DNA of 12,950 nt, taken from an uncultured Labedella sp. (GTDB lineage: Bacteria; Actinomycetota; Actinomycetes; Actinomycetales; Microbacteriaceae). Positions 6,923-12,950 of this stretch are shown piece by piece (the stretch's first letter is position 1; each line of letters begins with the position of its first letter). Below the pieces are notes generated by a model. The model saw nothing but the letters and a program-made list of their open reading frames with translations. It ran no database searches and was not told the origin of the DNA. The stretch lies in NCBI GenBank assembly GCA_934636065.1, contig CAKTZW010000019.1, positions 1 through 12,950 of the forward strand. Direction: 5' to 3'. The translations under genes and the position numbers were made by a program.

Positions 6923-8587
6923 TCAGAAGTCCACCGTCCGACCACCGCGCCGGGCACCTGCTGCCCCGGTCGTGCCGGTGCTGCCCGCCGCCCCAGTGCC
7001 CGTCTCGGCTGTGCCCGGCTGCCTCTGCTCGAGGGGATCGGCATCCTCGCTGCCCGTCGCCCGCACGGCCCGCATCGCGGCCCATTCCCGGATGCCGGCG
7101 ACCTCCTCGGCCTGCGTGACGGCGAGCGGGATCATCGACCGCACGGCGTGCTCGAGGTCCTCCACCGCGACGGGACGGCCGCCCGCGTACGCCTCGTACA
7201 TCGCCACGACGACCGCTTGCTCGATCTCGGCACCCGAGTAGTCCTCCGACGACGCGCTCAACCGTTGGACGACCGAGGCGTCGTCCGCGAGGGTCGCGAG
7301 GCCGTTGCCGGGGGTGGCCTGCGACGCGAGCTGGATGCGCCAGATCGCGTCCCTCTCCGAGGCAGTCGGGAGGTCGACGAAGAAGATCTCGTCGAAACGC
7401 CCCTTGCGGAGGAACTCCGGGGGAAGGGCGTCGATGTTGTTCGCGGTGGCGACGACGAACACGGGCTTGCTCTTCTCCTGCAGCCACGTCAGGAAGTACC
7501 CGAAGACGCGGGCCGTCGTGCCGGAGTCGCCGGTTCCGGTCGTGTTCGAGAAGCCCTTCTCGATCTCGTCGACCCAGAGGATGCAGGGCGCCACAGCCTC
7601 CGCCGTCGCGATCGCCGTGCGGAGGTTCTGCTCCGACGATCCGACGAGACCGGCGAAGATGCGGCCGATGTCGAGGCGCAGGAGCGGGATGTCCCACGAC
7701 GCCGCCGTCGCCTTCGCGGTGAGCGACTTGCCGCAACCGGGGACGCCCGTGATGAGCACGCCTTTCGGCGCCGGGAGCCCGAAGGCCTCGGCCTCGGCGA
7801 GCCAGGAGCCGTCGCGGCGCGAGAGCCAGCGCTTCAGGTTGTTGAGACCGCCGACCCTGTCGAGGTCGAGGTCGCCGTCCACGAAGTCGAGGAGCCCGGC
7901 CTTCCGCACCGTCTGCCGCTTCTCGTCGAGGATGACGTCGATGTCGTCACCGCCGAGCGCGCCGTCGTCCACCATCGCGCGCGCGAAGGCGTTCTCCGCC
8001 TCGGCCATCGTGAGCCCGAGCGCCGCCTGCACCATCTTCTCGCGATCGGCGTCCGTGGTCTTCACGCGGATGCGACTGCGGCCCGACGTGTTGTTCTCGA
8101 TCATCGTCTCGAGCAGCCAGGAGAGCTCCTCGCGCCCCGGCAGCGGGAACTCGACGAGGTTCGTGAGCTTGTCGAGCTCCGGCGGGATCACCCGGACCGG
8201 CGCCGTCACGACGAGGACGCGACCGAGGTCGCCGTGACGGAACTCGATCACGGCCTCCCGCACCTTCCGCACGACGGCGGGGTCGCCCGGTCGGCTGTCG
8301 GAGCCGAAGTACGCGTGCAGGTCGCAGAAGACGAAGACGGCGTTCTCCGTGACCGACTGCGCGTGCTCGAGCGCCCGCAGCGGGTTCGTGGTGTTCGCGA
8401 CGACCTTCGCCTCCGGTGAGACGAGCCCGGCCGCCGACGACCACGTCCACACCTGCCGCGGGTGCCGCAGCCCACCGGCGGCGCGGCCGATCTCCTGGAT
8501 CACCCGCTCCTCCTCGCTCGACTCGATGTAGAGCAGGGGAAGCCGGGCCTTGAAGGCCTGGTCGAGGGTCGTCGCGAAATCGGCCAT
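6923..8587 (-). CDS. Ycf46-type AAA+ ATPase
   Basis: 554 residues, with the ATG directly abutting the upstream TAG and GGAG nine bases before it inside the upstream gene. Residues 1-235 form the Ycf46-type N-terminal region, a degenerate AAA-like domain with [16 protein letters not shown] and [11 protein letters not shown]. The active AAA+ module has Walker [10 protein letters not shown] (281-289, K287), pore-region [10 protein letters not shown] (311-320), Walker [11 protein letters not shown] (D340, E341), sensor 1 at N383/N384, arginine fingers in RKGRFDE (R394, R397), and sensor-2 region DYSGAEIEQ. All catalytic residues are intact. The last ~35 residues are Gly/Thr/Ala-rich and ordered only weakly. 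It lacks peptidase or vWA domains and so probably remodels a protein partner. The neighbouring DUF1257 and DUF2997 proteins are the obvious candidates. Confidence 0.93.
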   Translation of the reverse strand: MADFATTLDQAFKARLPLLYIESSEEERVIQEIGRAAGGLRHPRQVWTWSSAAGLVSPEAKVVANTTNPLRALEHAQSVTENAVFVFCDLHAYFGSDSRPGDPAVVRKVREAVIEFRHGDLGRVLVVTAPVRVIPPELDKLTNLVEFPLPGREELSWLLETMIENNTSGRSRIRVKTTDADREKMVQAALGLTMAEAENAFARAMVDDGALGGDDIDVILDEKRQTVRKAGLLDFVDGDLDLDRVGGLNNLKRWLSRRDGSWLAEAEAFGLPAPKGVLITGVPGCGKSLTAKATAASWDIPLLRLDIGRIFAGLVGSSEQNLRTAIATAEAVAPCILWVDEIEKGFSNTTGTGDSGTTARVFGYFLTWLQEKSKPVFVVATANNIDALPPEFLRKGRFDEIFFVDLPTASERDAIWRIQLASQATPGNGLATLADDASVVQRLSASSEDYSGAEIEQAVVVAMYEAYAGGRPVAVEDLEHAVRSMIPLAVTQAEEVAGIREWAAMRAVRATGSEDADPLEQRQPGTAETGTGAAGSTGTTGAAGARRGGRTVDF

Positions 8588-9466
8588 CTAGTCGTTCTCC
8601 TTCGCTGGGTGCTTCTCCGGCGCCGTCGCCGCGCCCGGTACCGGTGACGATGCGGGCCCCGAGGGCGCGGGGGTCGAGGGCGTCTCGTCGTCGTACGAGT
8701 CGATGTCGACGACCCACGCGCCGCGATCAGCGTCCGACTCGATGCGCAGCACGACGGTGTCGGACGGCGACCAGGAGTGGCGCTCCCTCAGCGGCTCGCT
8801 CTCGATGATGAGCGAGTCCTCGCCCTCCTCCCGCGTGTAGGCGGTCACGAAGAAGATGCCCTCCCCGGCGAACTCGAACAGCGCGCTCACGGATGAGCCG
8901 CTGTAGACGAGGAGGGCGTTGCCCTTGCCCGATGCGACGTCGGTGATCTCCTCGGCGTCGAGGTCCTCGATCCGCAGCTGCCAGGCCTCCTCGGCCTCCA
9001 CCCACAGCTCGAGGGTGCCGGCGTACGGGAAGACCACGGCGGGGAGGTCGGGCTGAGGATCGCCGACGCGGAGCGGCCACTCGCGGTCCTCGGCGGGACG
9101 GTCGGGATCGATGTCGCCGCTCTCCGTCATGGACAGGCTCACGTACACGTCGCCCAGTTGCGTCACCTGCAGAGGCGCCGTGGTGACGCCGTCGATGCGG
9201 ATGACGGCGTTCCCCTCGCCCGCATAGACGCCGTCGGCCTGCTCCTCCACCTCGGGGATGCCCTCGTCCTCCCACGGCAGGTCGCTGTAGCCGGAGCCGC
9301 CGGCGGTGTCGCGGAGGGTCCCGGTGTCCGGGTTCCACTCGAGCCGGGCGAAGGTCGCGAACGCGATGACCGCCATCACGACGGCGCCGCCGGTCCAGAG
9401 CACGGAGCTGAACCGGCCGATGCGGCGTCCGGCCTCGCCGGAGGCGATGGGCTGCCCCGAACTCAC
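8588..9466 (-). CDS. Single-pass membrane protein with acidic extracytoplasmic domain, unrecognised family
   Basis: 292 residues, first gene of the operon. I chose the GTG at 9466 because GGGGGAG lies nine bases before it; a GTG at 9484 would add six residues but has no such site. A basic N-terminus (RRIGR) precedes one transmembrane helix at about 20-41, predicting an N-in, C-out topology. The following region is strongly acidic and strand-rich, with two similar segments around GEGNAVI (83-89) and GKGNALL (180-186), and closes near residue 256. The last ~35 residues are Pro/Ala/Ser-rich. No enzyme motif is visible and I do not recognise the family. Its stop TAG directly precedes the ATPase ATG, so the two are co-expressed. 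Upstream, TAGGGT (9526-9531, minus strand) is at best a weak -10. Confidence 0.85.
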   Translation of the reverse strand: MSSGQPIASGEAGRRIGRFSSVLWTGGAVVMAVIAFATFARLEWNPDTGTLRDTAGGSGYSDLPWEDEGIPEVEEQADGVYAGEGNAVIRIDGVTTAPLQVTQLGDVYVSLSMTESGDIDPDRPAEDREWPLRVGDPQPDLPAVVFPYAGTLELWVEAEEAWQLRIEDLDAEEITDVASGKGNALLVYSGSSVSALFEFAGEGIFFVTAYTREEGEDSLIIESEPLRERHSWSPSDTVVLRIESDADRGAWVVDIDSYDDETPSTPAPSGPASSPVPGAATAPEKHPAKEND

Positions 9467-9556
9467 AGTGACCAACTCCCCCACGGCGCGCGTCGCGCCG
9501 TCGCGGCGATCACGGGCGCAGGTTCACCCTATCGACACGCCGACGCACCCTCCCAG

Positions 9557-9570
9557 GGGGAGCGGTCCCC
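9557..9570. terminator. Weak hairpin after the LLM monooxygenase gene
   Basis: GGGGA and TCCCC pair around GCGG, 36 bases past the stop at 9606 in the direction of transcription. The right arm could pair instead with GGGG near 9578-9581. There is no T tract and the stem is short, so termination is only possible. Confidence 0.25.
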
Positions 9571-9605
9571 ACTTCACGGGGCGACAGGACTACGACAGGG
9601 CTGTG

Positions 9606-10664
9606 TCAGGACTGCGCGGGCGACGGCTCCTCCGCGAGCAGGGCTCGCACGCGCGGCGCGACCGCGGTGCCGTAGAGCTCGATGCTGTGCAGGAGTTCCT
9701 CGTGCGGCATCGTCCCGTTCGCGTACTTGAGGTCGAAGCGATCGAGGTCGAGGAGCCGTGCCGTGCGGGCGATCTTCGTCGCGACGGTCTCGGGCGAGCC
9801 GACGTGGAGCGCTCCCTCGGGTCCCGCCTCCGCCTCGAATCGCTCGCGCGTGATGGGCGGCCAGCCGCGTTCGTTGCCGATGCGGTCGATGAGCACGCGG
9901 TAGTGCGGCCACAGCTCCTCCCGCGCCTGCTCGTCGGTGTCGGCGATGTGGCCGGGCGAGTGCACGCCGACGGGCTGACGGGGCTGCCCGAACTGCTCGA
10001 GCGCCTGCGTGTAGAGCCGCACGAAGGGGGCGAAGCGGTGCGGCTCCCCTCCGATGATCGCGAGCATGAGCGGGAAGCCGTAGTGCGCGGCGCGGACGAC
10101 GGACTCGGGGCTCCCGCCCACGCCGATCCACGTCGTCAGCAGACCGTGCTCCAGCGGCGGGAAGACGGACTGGCGGGTGAGCGGGGCGCGAGTCCGGCCC
10201 GACCAGGTCACCGGCTCCTGCTTCCGCACGGCGGCGAAGAGTTCGAGCTTCTCCTCGAAGAGCTCCTCGTACTGCGAGAGCTCGAATCCGAACAGGGGGA
10301 ACGACTCGGTGAACGAGCCGCGACCGAGGATGATCTCGGCCCGGCCGTTCGAGACCGCGTCGAGGGTCGAGAAGCGCTGGAAGACCCGGATGGGGTCGTC
10401 GGAGCTCAGCACCGTGACGGCCGTGCCGAGATGGATGCGTTCCGTCCTCGCGGCGATGGCCGCGAGGAGCACCTCGGGGGCCGAGACGGCGAAGTCGACC
10501 CGGTGGTGCTCGCCGATGCCGAAGTAGTCGAGGCCGAGCCTGTCGGCGAGCGTCGCCTGTTCGACGAGATTGCGGAGGACCTGCGCGTGGGGCAGCGGCT
10601 CCCCCGCCCGATCGACCGTGACGTCGCCGAAGGTGTCCAATCCCAGTTCGAGTTGCTTCGCCAT
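9606..10664 (-). CDS. LLM-class flavin-dependent oxidoreductase
   Basis: 352 residues, the usual length for the luciferase-like monooxygenase (TIM-barrel, FMN/F420) superfamily. Characteristic segments: LADRLGLDYFGIGEHHRVDF (39-58), HLGTAVTVLSSDDPIRVFQR (78-97), a glycine-rich IILGRGSF (111-118), the second flavin-site segment WIGVGGSPESVVRAAHYGFP (179-198) and HVGSPETVATKIA (287-299). The ATG at 10664 begins MAKQLELGLDTFG, where the first barrel strand starts; an upstream ATG at 10700 would add twelve residues of no family character. Such enzymes oxidise diverse small molecules with reduced flavin; the substrate cannot be inferred. The gene stands alone, divergent from the glycosyltransferase. 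An ATTCA-AC-TGAAT inverted repeat about 50 bases upstream could be its operator. Confidence 0.93.
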   Translation of the reverse strand: MAKQLELGLDTFGDVTVDRAGEPLPHAQVLRNLVEQATLADRLGLDYFGIGEHHRVDFAVSAPEVLLAAIAARTERIHLGTAVTVLSSDDPIRVFQRFSTLDAVSNGRAEIILGRGSFTESFPLFGFELSQYEELFEEKLELFAAVRKQEPVTWSGRTRAPLTRQSVFPPLEHGLLTTWIGVGGSPESVVRAAHYGFPLMLAIIGGEPHRFAPFVRLYTQALEQFGQPRQPVGVHSPGHIADTDEQAREELWPHYRVLIDRIGNERGWPPITRERFEAEAGPEGALHVGSPETVATKIARTARLLDLDRFDLKYANGTMPHEELLHSIELYGTAVAPRVRALLAEEPSPAQS

Positions 10665-10946
10665 GCGCTGTCGTCTCGCTTCCTCGTGCTCGCGGGGCAC
10701 TGCGCCCTGATGTATTCAACTGAATCTATCCGAGCGCGGAAACCCCTGTCGGCATTCCCGCCCGCGGTATCGCGCCGGTCAGTCGGCCGTCCGTCGCCGT
10801 CAGCATCCCCGCGCGCAGTGCCGCGCCGGTCACGGGCGGCGCGGCGGGACCCGTCAGTCACCGTGACACGAACCCGTCACTCGGCCGTCACCTCCCGTCC
10901 TCCTCGCGCTCACTCCCCCGTCGCGCCGACGGCGCATCCTGGGGTC
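10665..10946. other. Divergent intergenic region
   Basis: This 282-base gap separates the LLM gene from the glycosyltransferase gene. It holds the ATTCA/TGAAT dyad and, nearer the glycosyltransferase, several GTCAC half-sites (starts 10829, 10857, 10876, 10887) with one GTGAC (10863). GTCAC-C-GTGAC at 10857-10867 is an inverted repeat. No coding frame is credible here; the long plus-strand open frame through this gap is antisense to the LLM gene. Confidence 0.6.
10714..10725. promoter_or_regulatory. ATTCA-N2-TGAAT inverted repeat upstream of the LLM gene
   Basis: Five-base perfect arms flank AC in the only AT-rich stretch of the divergent gap, 50 bases before the monooxygenase ATG. TAGATT (10724-10729, minus strand) overlaps it and could serve as a -10. 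TTCAA-type dyads are common targets of MarR-like repressors, but no regulator gene is present in the window. Confidence 0.35.
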
Positions 10947-12107
10947 ATGCGGATCGCGATCGTCGCCGAATCCTTCCTTCCACACATGAACGGGGTGACT
11001 CACTCGCTTCTGCGGGTGATGGAGCACCTCACCGAGCGGGGCGACGACATGATCGTCATCGCGGCCCGTAGCGGTCGGCTCACGCCCGAGCAGCACGCGG
11101 GTGTCCGCGTCGACCAGGTGCCGTCCTTCACCCTGCCGCGGTACCCGAGCGTTCGCGTCGCCCCCGGCGGGTCGCGCCGACTCACGACGACGCTCGAGCG
11201 CTTTCGCCCCGATGTCGTCCACCTCGCCTCCCCTTTCGTGCTCGGCTGGCGCGGCCTCCTCGCCGCGCAGTCGCTCGCGTTGCCGACCGTCGCGGTGGAC
11301 CAGACGGAGATCCCCGCCTACGCGGCGCGCTACGGCATCCCGTACGCGGAGGAGCTCCTGTGGCAGCACGTGGACCGCATCCACACGCAGTCGACGTTGA
11401 CGCTGGCCCCCTCGAGCGCCGCGATCCGGCAACTCGAGGAGCGGAACATCGATCGGGTGCGGCTGTGGGTGCGCGGCGTCGACGCGGAGCGGTTCGACCC
11501 GGCACGCCGTTCGGAGGAGTGGCGGCGGACCGTGGCGCCGAACGGCGAGCGACTCGTCGGCTACGTCGGACGCCTCGCAGCGGAGAAGCAGCTCGAGGAC
11601 CTCGTCGCCCTGTCCGAAGTGCCCGGGACGCGACTCGTCATCGTGGGTGACGGTCCCATCGGCCCGTCCCTGCGGCGTCTGCTGCCGTCGGCGCACTTCA
11701 CGGGGTTTCTCGGTGGCGACGAACTCGCGACCGTGATGGCGAGCCTCGACGTGTTCGTCCACCCCGGCGAGTCCGAGACGTTCTGTCAGACGATCCAGGA
11801 GGCGATGGCGTCGGGCGTGCCCGTCGTCGCGACCGGACGCGGCGGGCCCGTCGATCTCGTCGACTCGAGTCGCACCGGCTGGTTGTACACGCCCGGCCGA
11901 CTCGACGAGATGGCGGACGCCGTGCGCGACCTCGTCGGCGACGACGGCAAGCGGGCGGCCTTCGGTCGGGCCGCGCGCGACGCCGTGCGCACCCGGACGT
12001 GGAAGAGCGTGACCGGTGCCCTCGTCGGCCACTACAGCGACGCGATCGAGCTCGCATCGGGCACGAGCGTGAAGGTGCCGCGGCGGCGGAGGACCGGACG
12101 CGCCTAG
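10947..12107 (+). CDS. GT4-family glycosyltransferase, MgtA/PimB-like mannosyltransferase
   Basis: 386 residues with the GT-B fold of family GT4. The N-terminal domain opens with MRIAIVAESFLPHMNGVTHS, whose NGV loop contacts the donor. The C-terminal domain has GYVGRLAAEKQLEDL (R209 and K214, diphosphate-binding), IVGDGP (232-237), and the E-x7-E motif ESETFCQTIQEA with E277 and E285, followed by SGVPVVATGRGG. This set and the overall length match the actinobacterial GDP-mannose-dependent alpha-mannosyltransferases such as MgtA, which act at the cytoplasmic membrane in lipoglycan or glycolipid synthesis; the exact acceptor is inferred only by family. GGGG lies just before the ATG, a weak ribosome site. 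The C-terminus is very basic (KVPRRRRTGRA). The stop TAG lies inside the first unit of the 19-bp tandem array. Confidence 0.92.
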   Translation: MRIAIVAESFLPHMNGVTHSLLRVMEHLTERGDDMIVIAARSGRLTPEQHAGVRVDQVPSFTLPRYPSVRVAPGGSRRLTTTLERFRPDVVHLASPFVLGWRGLLAAQSLALPTVAVDQTEIPAYAARYGIPYAEELLWQHVDRIHTQSTLTLAPSSAAIRQLEERNIDRVRLWVRGVDAERFDPARRSEEWRRTVAPNGERLVGYVGRLAAEKQLEDLVALSEVPGTRLVIVGDGPIGPSLRRLLPSAHFTGFLGGDELATVMASLDVFVHPGESETFCQTIQEAMASGVPVVATGRGGPVDLVDSSRTGWLYTPGRLDEMADAVRDLVGDDGKRAAFGRAARDAVRTRTWKSVTGALVGHYSDAIELASGTSVKVPRRRRTGRA

Positions 12108-12234
12108 GCTGCACGTCTCGGCCTGGGCTGCCTGTCTCCGCCTGGGCTGCCTGCCTTCGCCTGGGCTGCCTGCCTTCGCCTGGGCTGCCTGTCTCCGCCG
12201 AGGCTGCACGTCGCCGCCGAGACTGCCTGGCTCC
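12102..12234. repeat. Seven tandem 19-bp repeats (minisatellite)
   Basis: Seven contiguous 19-base units start at 12102, 12121, 12140, 12159, 12178, 12197 and 12216. The typical unit is GCCTGGGCTGCCTGTCTCC. Units 3 and 4 are identical, units 2 and 5 are identical, and units 1 and 6 share GCACGTC in place of GCCTGTC, so the order reads A-B-C-C-B-A'-D. The first unit contains the glycosyltransferase stop codon and the last ends 22 bases before the acetyltransferase ATG. There are no spacers, so this is not CRISPR. The unit length is not a multiple of three, so the array is not coding. Confidence 0.96.
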
Positions 12235-12256
12235 GGCGGGCTGGGAGACTGGATGG

Positions 12257-12673
12257 ATGCAGATCCGAGCCCTCGAGCGGTCCGACACCGAAGACGTCGT
12301 CGCGTTATGGCGCGCGTGCGGTTTGACGCGACCGTGGAACGACCCGTACCGCGACATCGAGCGCAAGCTCACCGTGCAACCGGAGCTTTTCCTCGTCGGC
12401 GAGGTCGAGGGTGCCGTCGTGGCGACACTGATGGCGGGCTATGACGGTCACCGCGGCTGGATCAACTACCTCGCGGTCGATCCGGCTCACCGGGGAGCGG
12501 GCTACGGTCGCCGGCTCGTCGAGGAGGCCGAGTCGCTGCTCGAATCGGTGGGGTGTCCGAAGGTGAATCTGCAGGTGCGTGCGGACAACGTCGACGCCGT
12601 CCGCTTCTATGAGGCGATCGGATACACCCCGGACGGATCGGTGAGCCTCGGGCGTCGCCTGATCCCGGACTGA
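12257..12673 (+). CDS. ypeA: GNAT acetyltransferase, YpeA type
   Basis: 138 residues, the size of E. coli YpeA, and close to it along the whole length: MQIRALERSDTEDVVALW, then LTRPWNDPYRDIERKL, FLVGEVEGAVVATLMAGYDG, HRGWINYLAVDPAHRGAGYG and GCPKVNLQVRADN. RPWNDP, the DIERK segment and GYDGHRG are hallmarks of this subfamily. Motif A (VDPAHRGAGYGRRLV, 74-88) is the acetyl-CoA pyrophosphate loop. NVDAVRFYEAIGY is motif B with the conserved Tyr. GGGAG lies nine bases before the ATG, which supports the start. The in vivo acceptor of YpeA proteins is not established. The gene follows the glycosyltransferase in the same direction, separated by the 19-bp repeat array, and may be transcribed with it. 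Confidence 0.95.
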   Translation: MQIRALERSDTEDVVALWRACGLTRPWNDPYRDIERKLTVQPELFLVGEVEGAVVATLMAGYDGHRGWINYLAVDPAHRGAGYGRRLVEEAESLLESVGCPKVNLQVRADNVDAVRFYEAIGYTPDGSVSLGRRLIPD

Positions 12674-12684
12674 ACCGCGTCGGC

Positions 12685-12697
12685 CGATCCCGGATCG
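12685..12697. terminator. Short dyad after the acetyltransferase gene
   Basis: CGATCC and GGATCG flank a single C, twelve bases past the ypeA stop; in RNA a five-base stem with a three-base loop could form. Copies of GCGTCGGC flank it (12677-12684 and 12702-12709). No T tract follows, so termination is uncertain. Confidence 0.25.
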
Positions 12698-12754
12698 CAC
12701 GGCGTCGGCTTCTCCCCACGGTACGGCCGCGACACACCCTCCCCACCCCGGGCG

Positions 12755-12810
12755 CGCGTTCGTCCGATCGCGTTCGTCTTGGCGCGTTCGTTTTGGCGCG
12801 TTCGCCCCGG
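12755..12810. repeat. Four tandem 14-bp repeats
   Basis: Units start at 12755, 12769, 12783 and 12797. Each begins CGCGTTCG and the six remaining bases vary (TCCGAT, TCTTGG, TTTTGG, CCCCGG). The array is 82 bases downstream of ypeA in non-coding sequence. Confidence 0.92.
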
Positions 12811-12950
12811 CACTGCACCTCGGCGCGTGACCGTCGGCATTCGGCACCCGTTTCACGCGGCGCTCATCCGGTGTTGGGGAGTGGTGGTCGTGCTCTCGTT
12901 CTCGCCTTCGTCGTGTGGGTCCAGTCGTGGTGTCCGGGTCCGCGGACGTG

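Larger units (their letters stand above)
12674..12950. other. Region without a clear gene at the right edge
   Basis: These 277 bases hold the short dyad and the 14-bp repeats described separately. A minus-strand frame is open from the right edge to a TGA at 12864-12866 (28 codons, ending RARPPLPNTG). It might be the tail of a gene entering from the right, but its codons are less GC-biased than those of the neighbouring genes and no domain is visible. A 10-base palindrome GTCCGCGGAC lies at 12938-12947. Confidence 0.5.

Noticed and set aside
9467..9484. Earlier GTG (9484) for the membrane protein
   Set aside because: The sequence between contains GGGGGAG ideally placed for the GTG at 9466, and nothing suitable precedes 9484.
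10665..10700. Earlier ATG (10700) for the LLM monooxygenase
   Set aside because: The added twelve residues (MPREHEEARRQR) have no family character and the family N-terminus fits the ATG at 10664.
10863..10880. CRP/GlxR-type site (GTGAC-N8-GTCAC)
   Set aside because: The GTGA to TCAC spacing is ten bases rather than the six that this family requires.
9306..10946. Plus-strand open frame running into the glycosyltransferase from far upstream
   Set aside because: It is antisense to the membrane protein and LLM genes; the GT4 fold begins exactly at MRIAIVAES (10947).
12102..12234. CRISPR array
   Set aside because: The 19-base units are contiguous with no unique spacers, and no cas genes are present.
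1..12950. tRNA, rRNA, transposase or integrase genes
   Set aside because: No cloverleaf, rRNA core sequence, DDE or tyrosine-recombinase motifs, or terminal inverted repeats with target duplications were seen.

Overview
The window is very GC-rich, almost every codon ends in G or C, and several starts look like those of high-GC Gram-positives. Together with the gene families present, this points to an actinobacterium, most likely Microbacteriaceae. I have run no search; families are named from motifs and remembered family features.

Layout, left to right. (1) 1-342 (-): N-terminal part of a class I SAM-dependent methyltransferase running off the left edge, with a TGTATACA palindrome about 80 bases upstream. 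(2) 434-4415 (-): a 1256-residue SF1 helicase-like protein whose P-loop lysine and Walker B glutamate are both glycine and whose C-terminal nuclease-like domain lacks the expected aspartate. A probable 75-residue protein ending in PPHW overlaps its stop codon. (3) 4544-9466 (-): a compact six-gene operon. In transcription order it encodes a single-pass membrane protein, a Ycf46-type AAA+ ATPase, a DUF2997 protein, a NrdG-type radical SAM activase-like enzyme, a membrane-anchored DUF1257 (Ycf35-like) protein, and a multi-pass membrane protein ending in a ComEA-type helix-hairpin-helix domain. (4) 9606-10664 (-): an LLM-class flavin monooxygenase. (5) 10947-12107 (+): a GT4 glycosyltransferase of the MgtA/PimB type, divergent from the monooxygenase. 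(6) 12102-12234: seven 19-bp tandem repeats that include the glycosyltransferase stop codon. (7) 12257-12673 (+): a YpeA-type GNAT acetyltransferase. (8) 12674-12950: no clear gene, but four 14-bp tandem repeats and possibly the tail of a minus-strand gene entering from the right.

The most interesting part is the six-gene operon. Ycf46, DUF1257 and DUF2997 are best known from cyanobacteria and plastids, where their roles are poorly defined. Here they sit in an apparently non-photosynthetic actinobacterium, with near-zero spacing and overlapping starts, together with a radical SAM enzyme and three membrane-associated proteins. A reasonable model is a membrane-associated, ATP-driven complex: the AAA+ motor acts on or with the DUF1257 and DUF2997 proteins, the radical SAM enzyme modifies or activates a partner, and the HhH protein gives a possible nucleic-acid contact. 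The degenerate helicase/nuclease gene follows immediately downstream, although it appears to have its own leaderless promoter.
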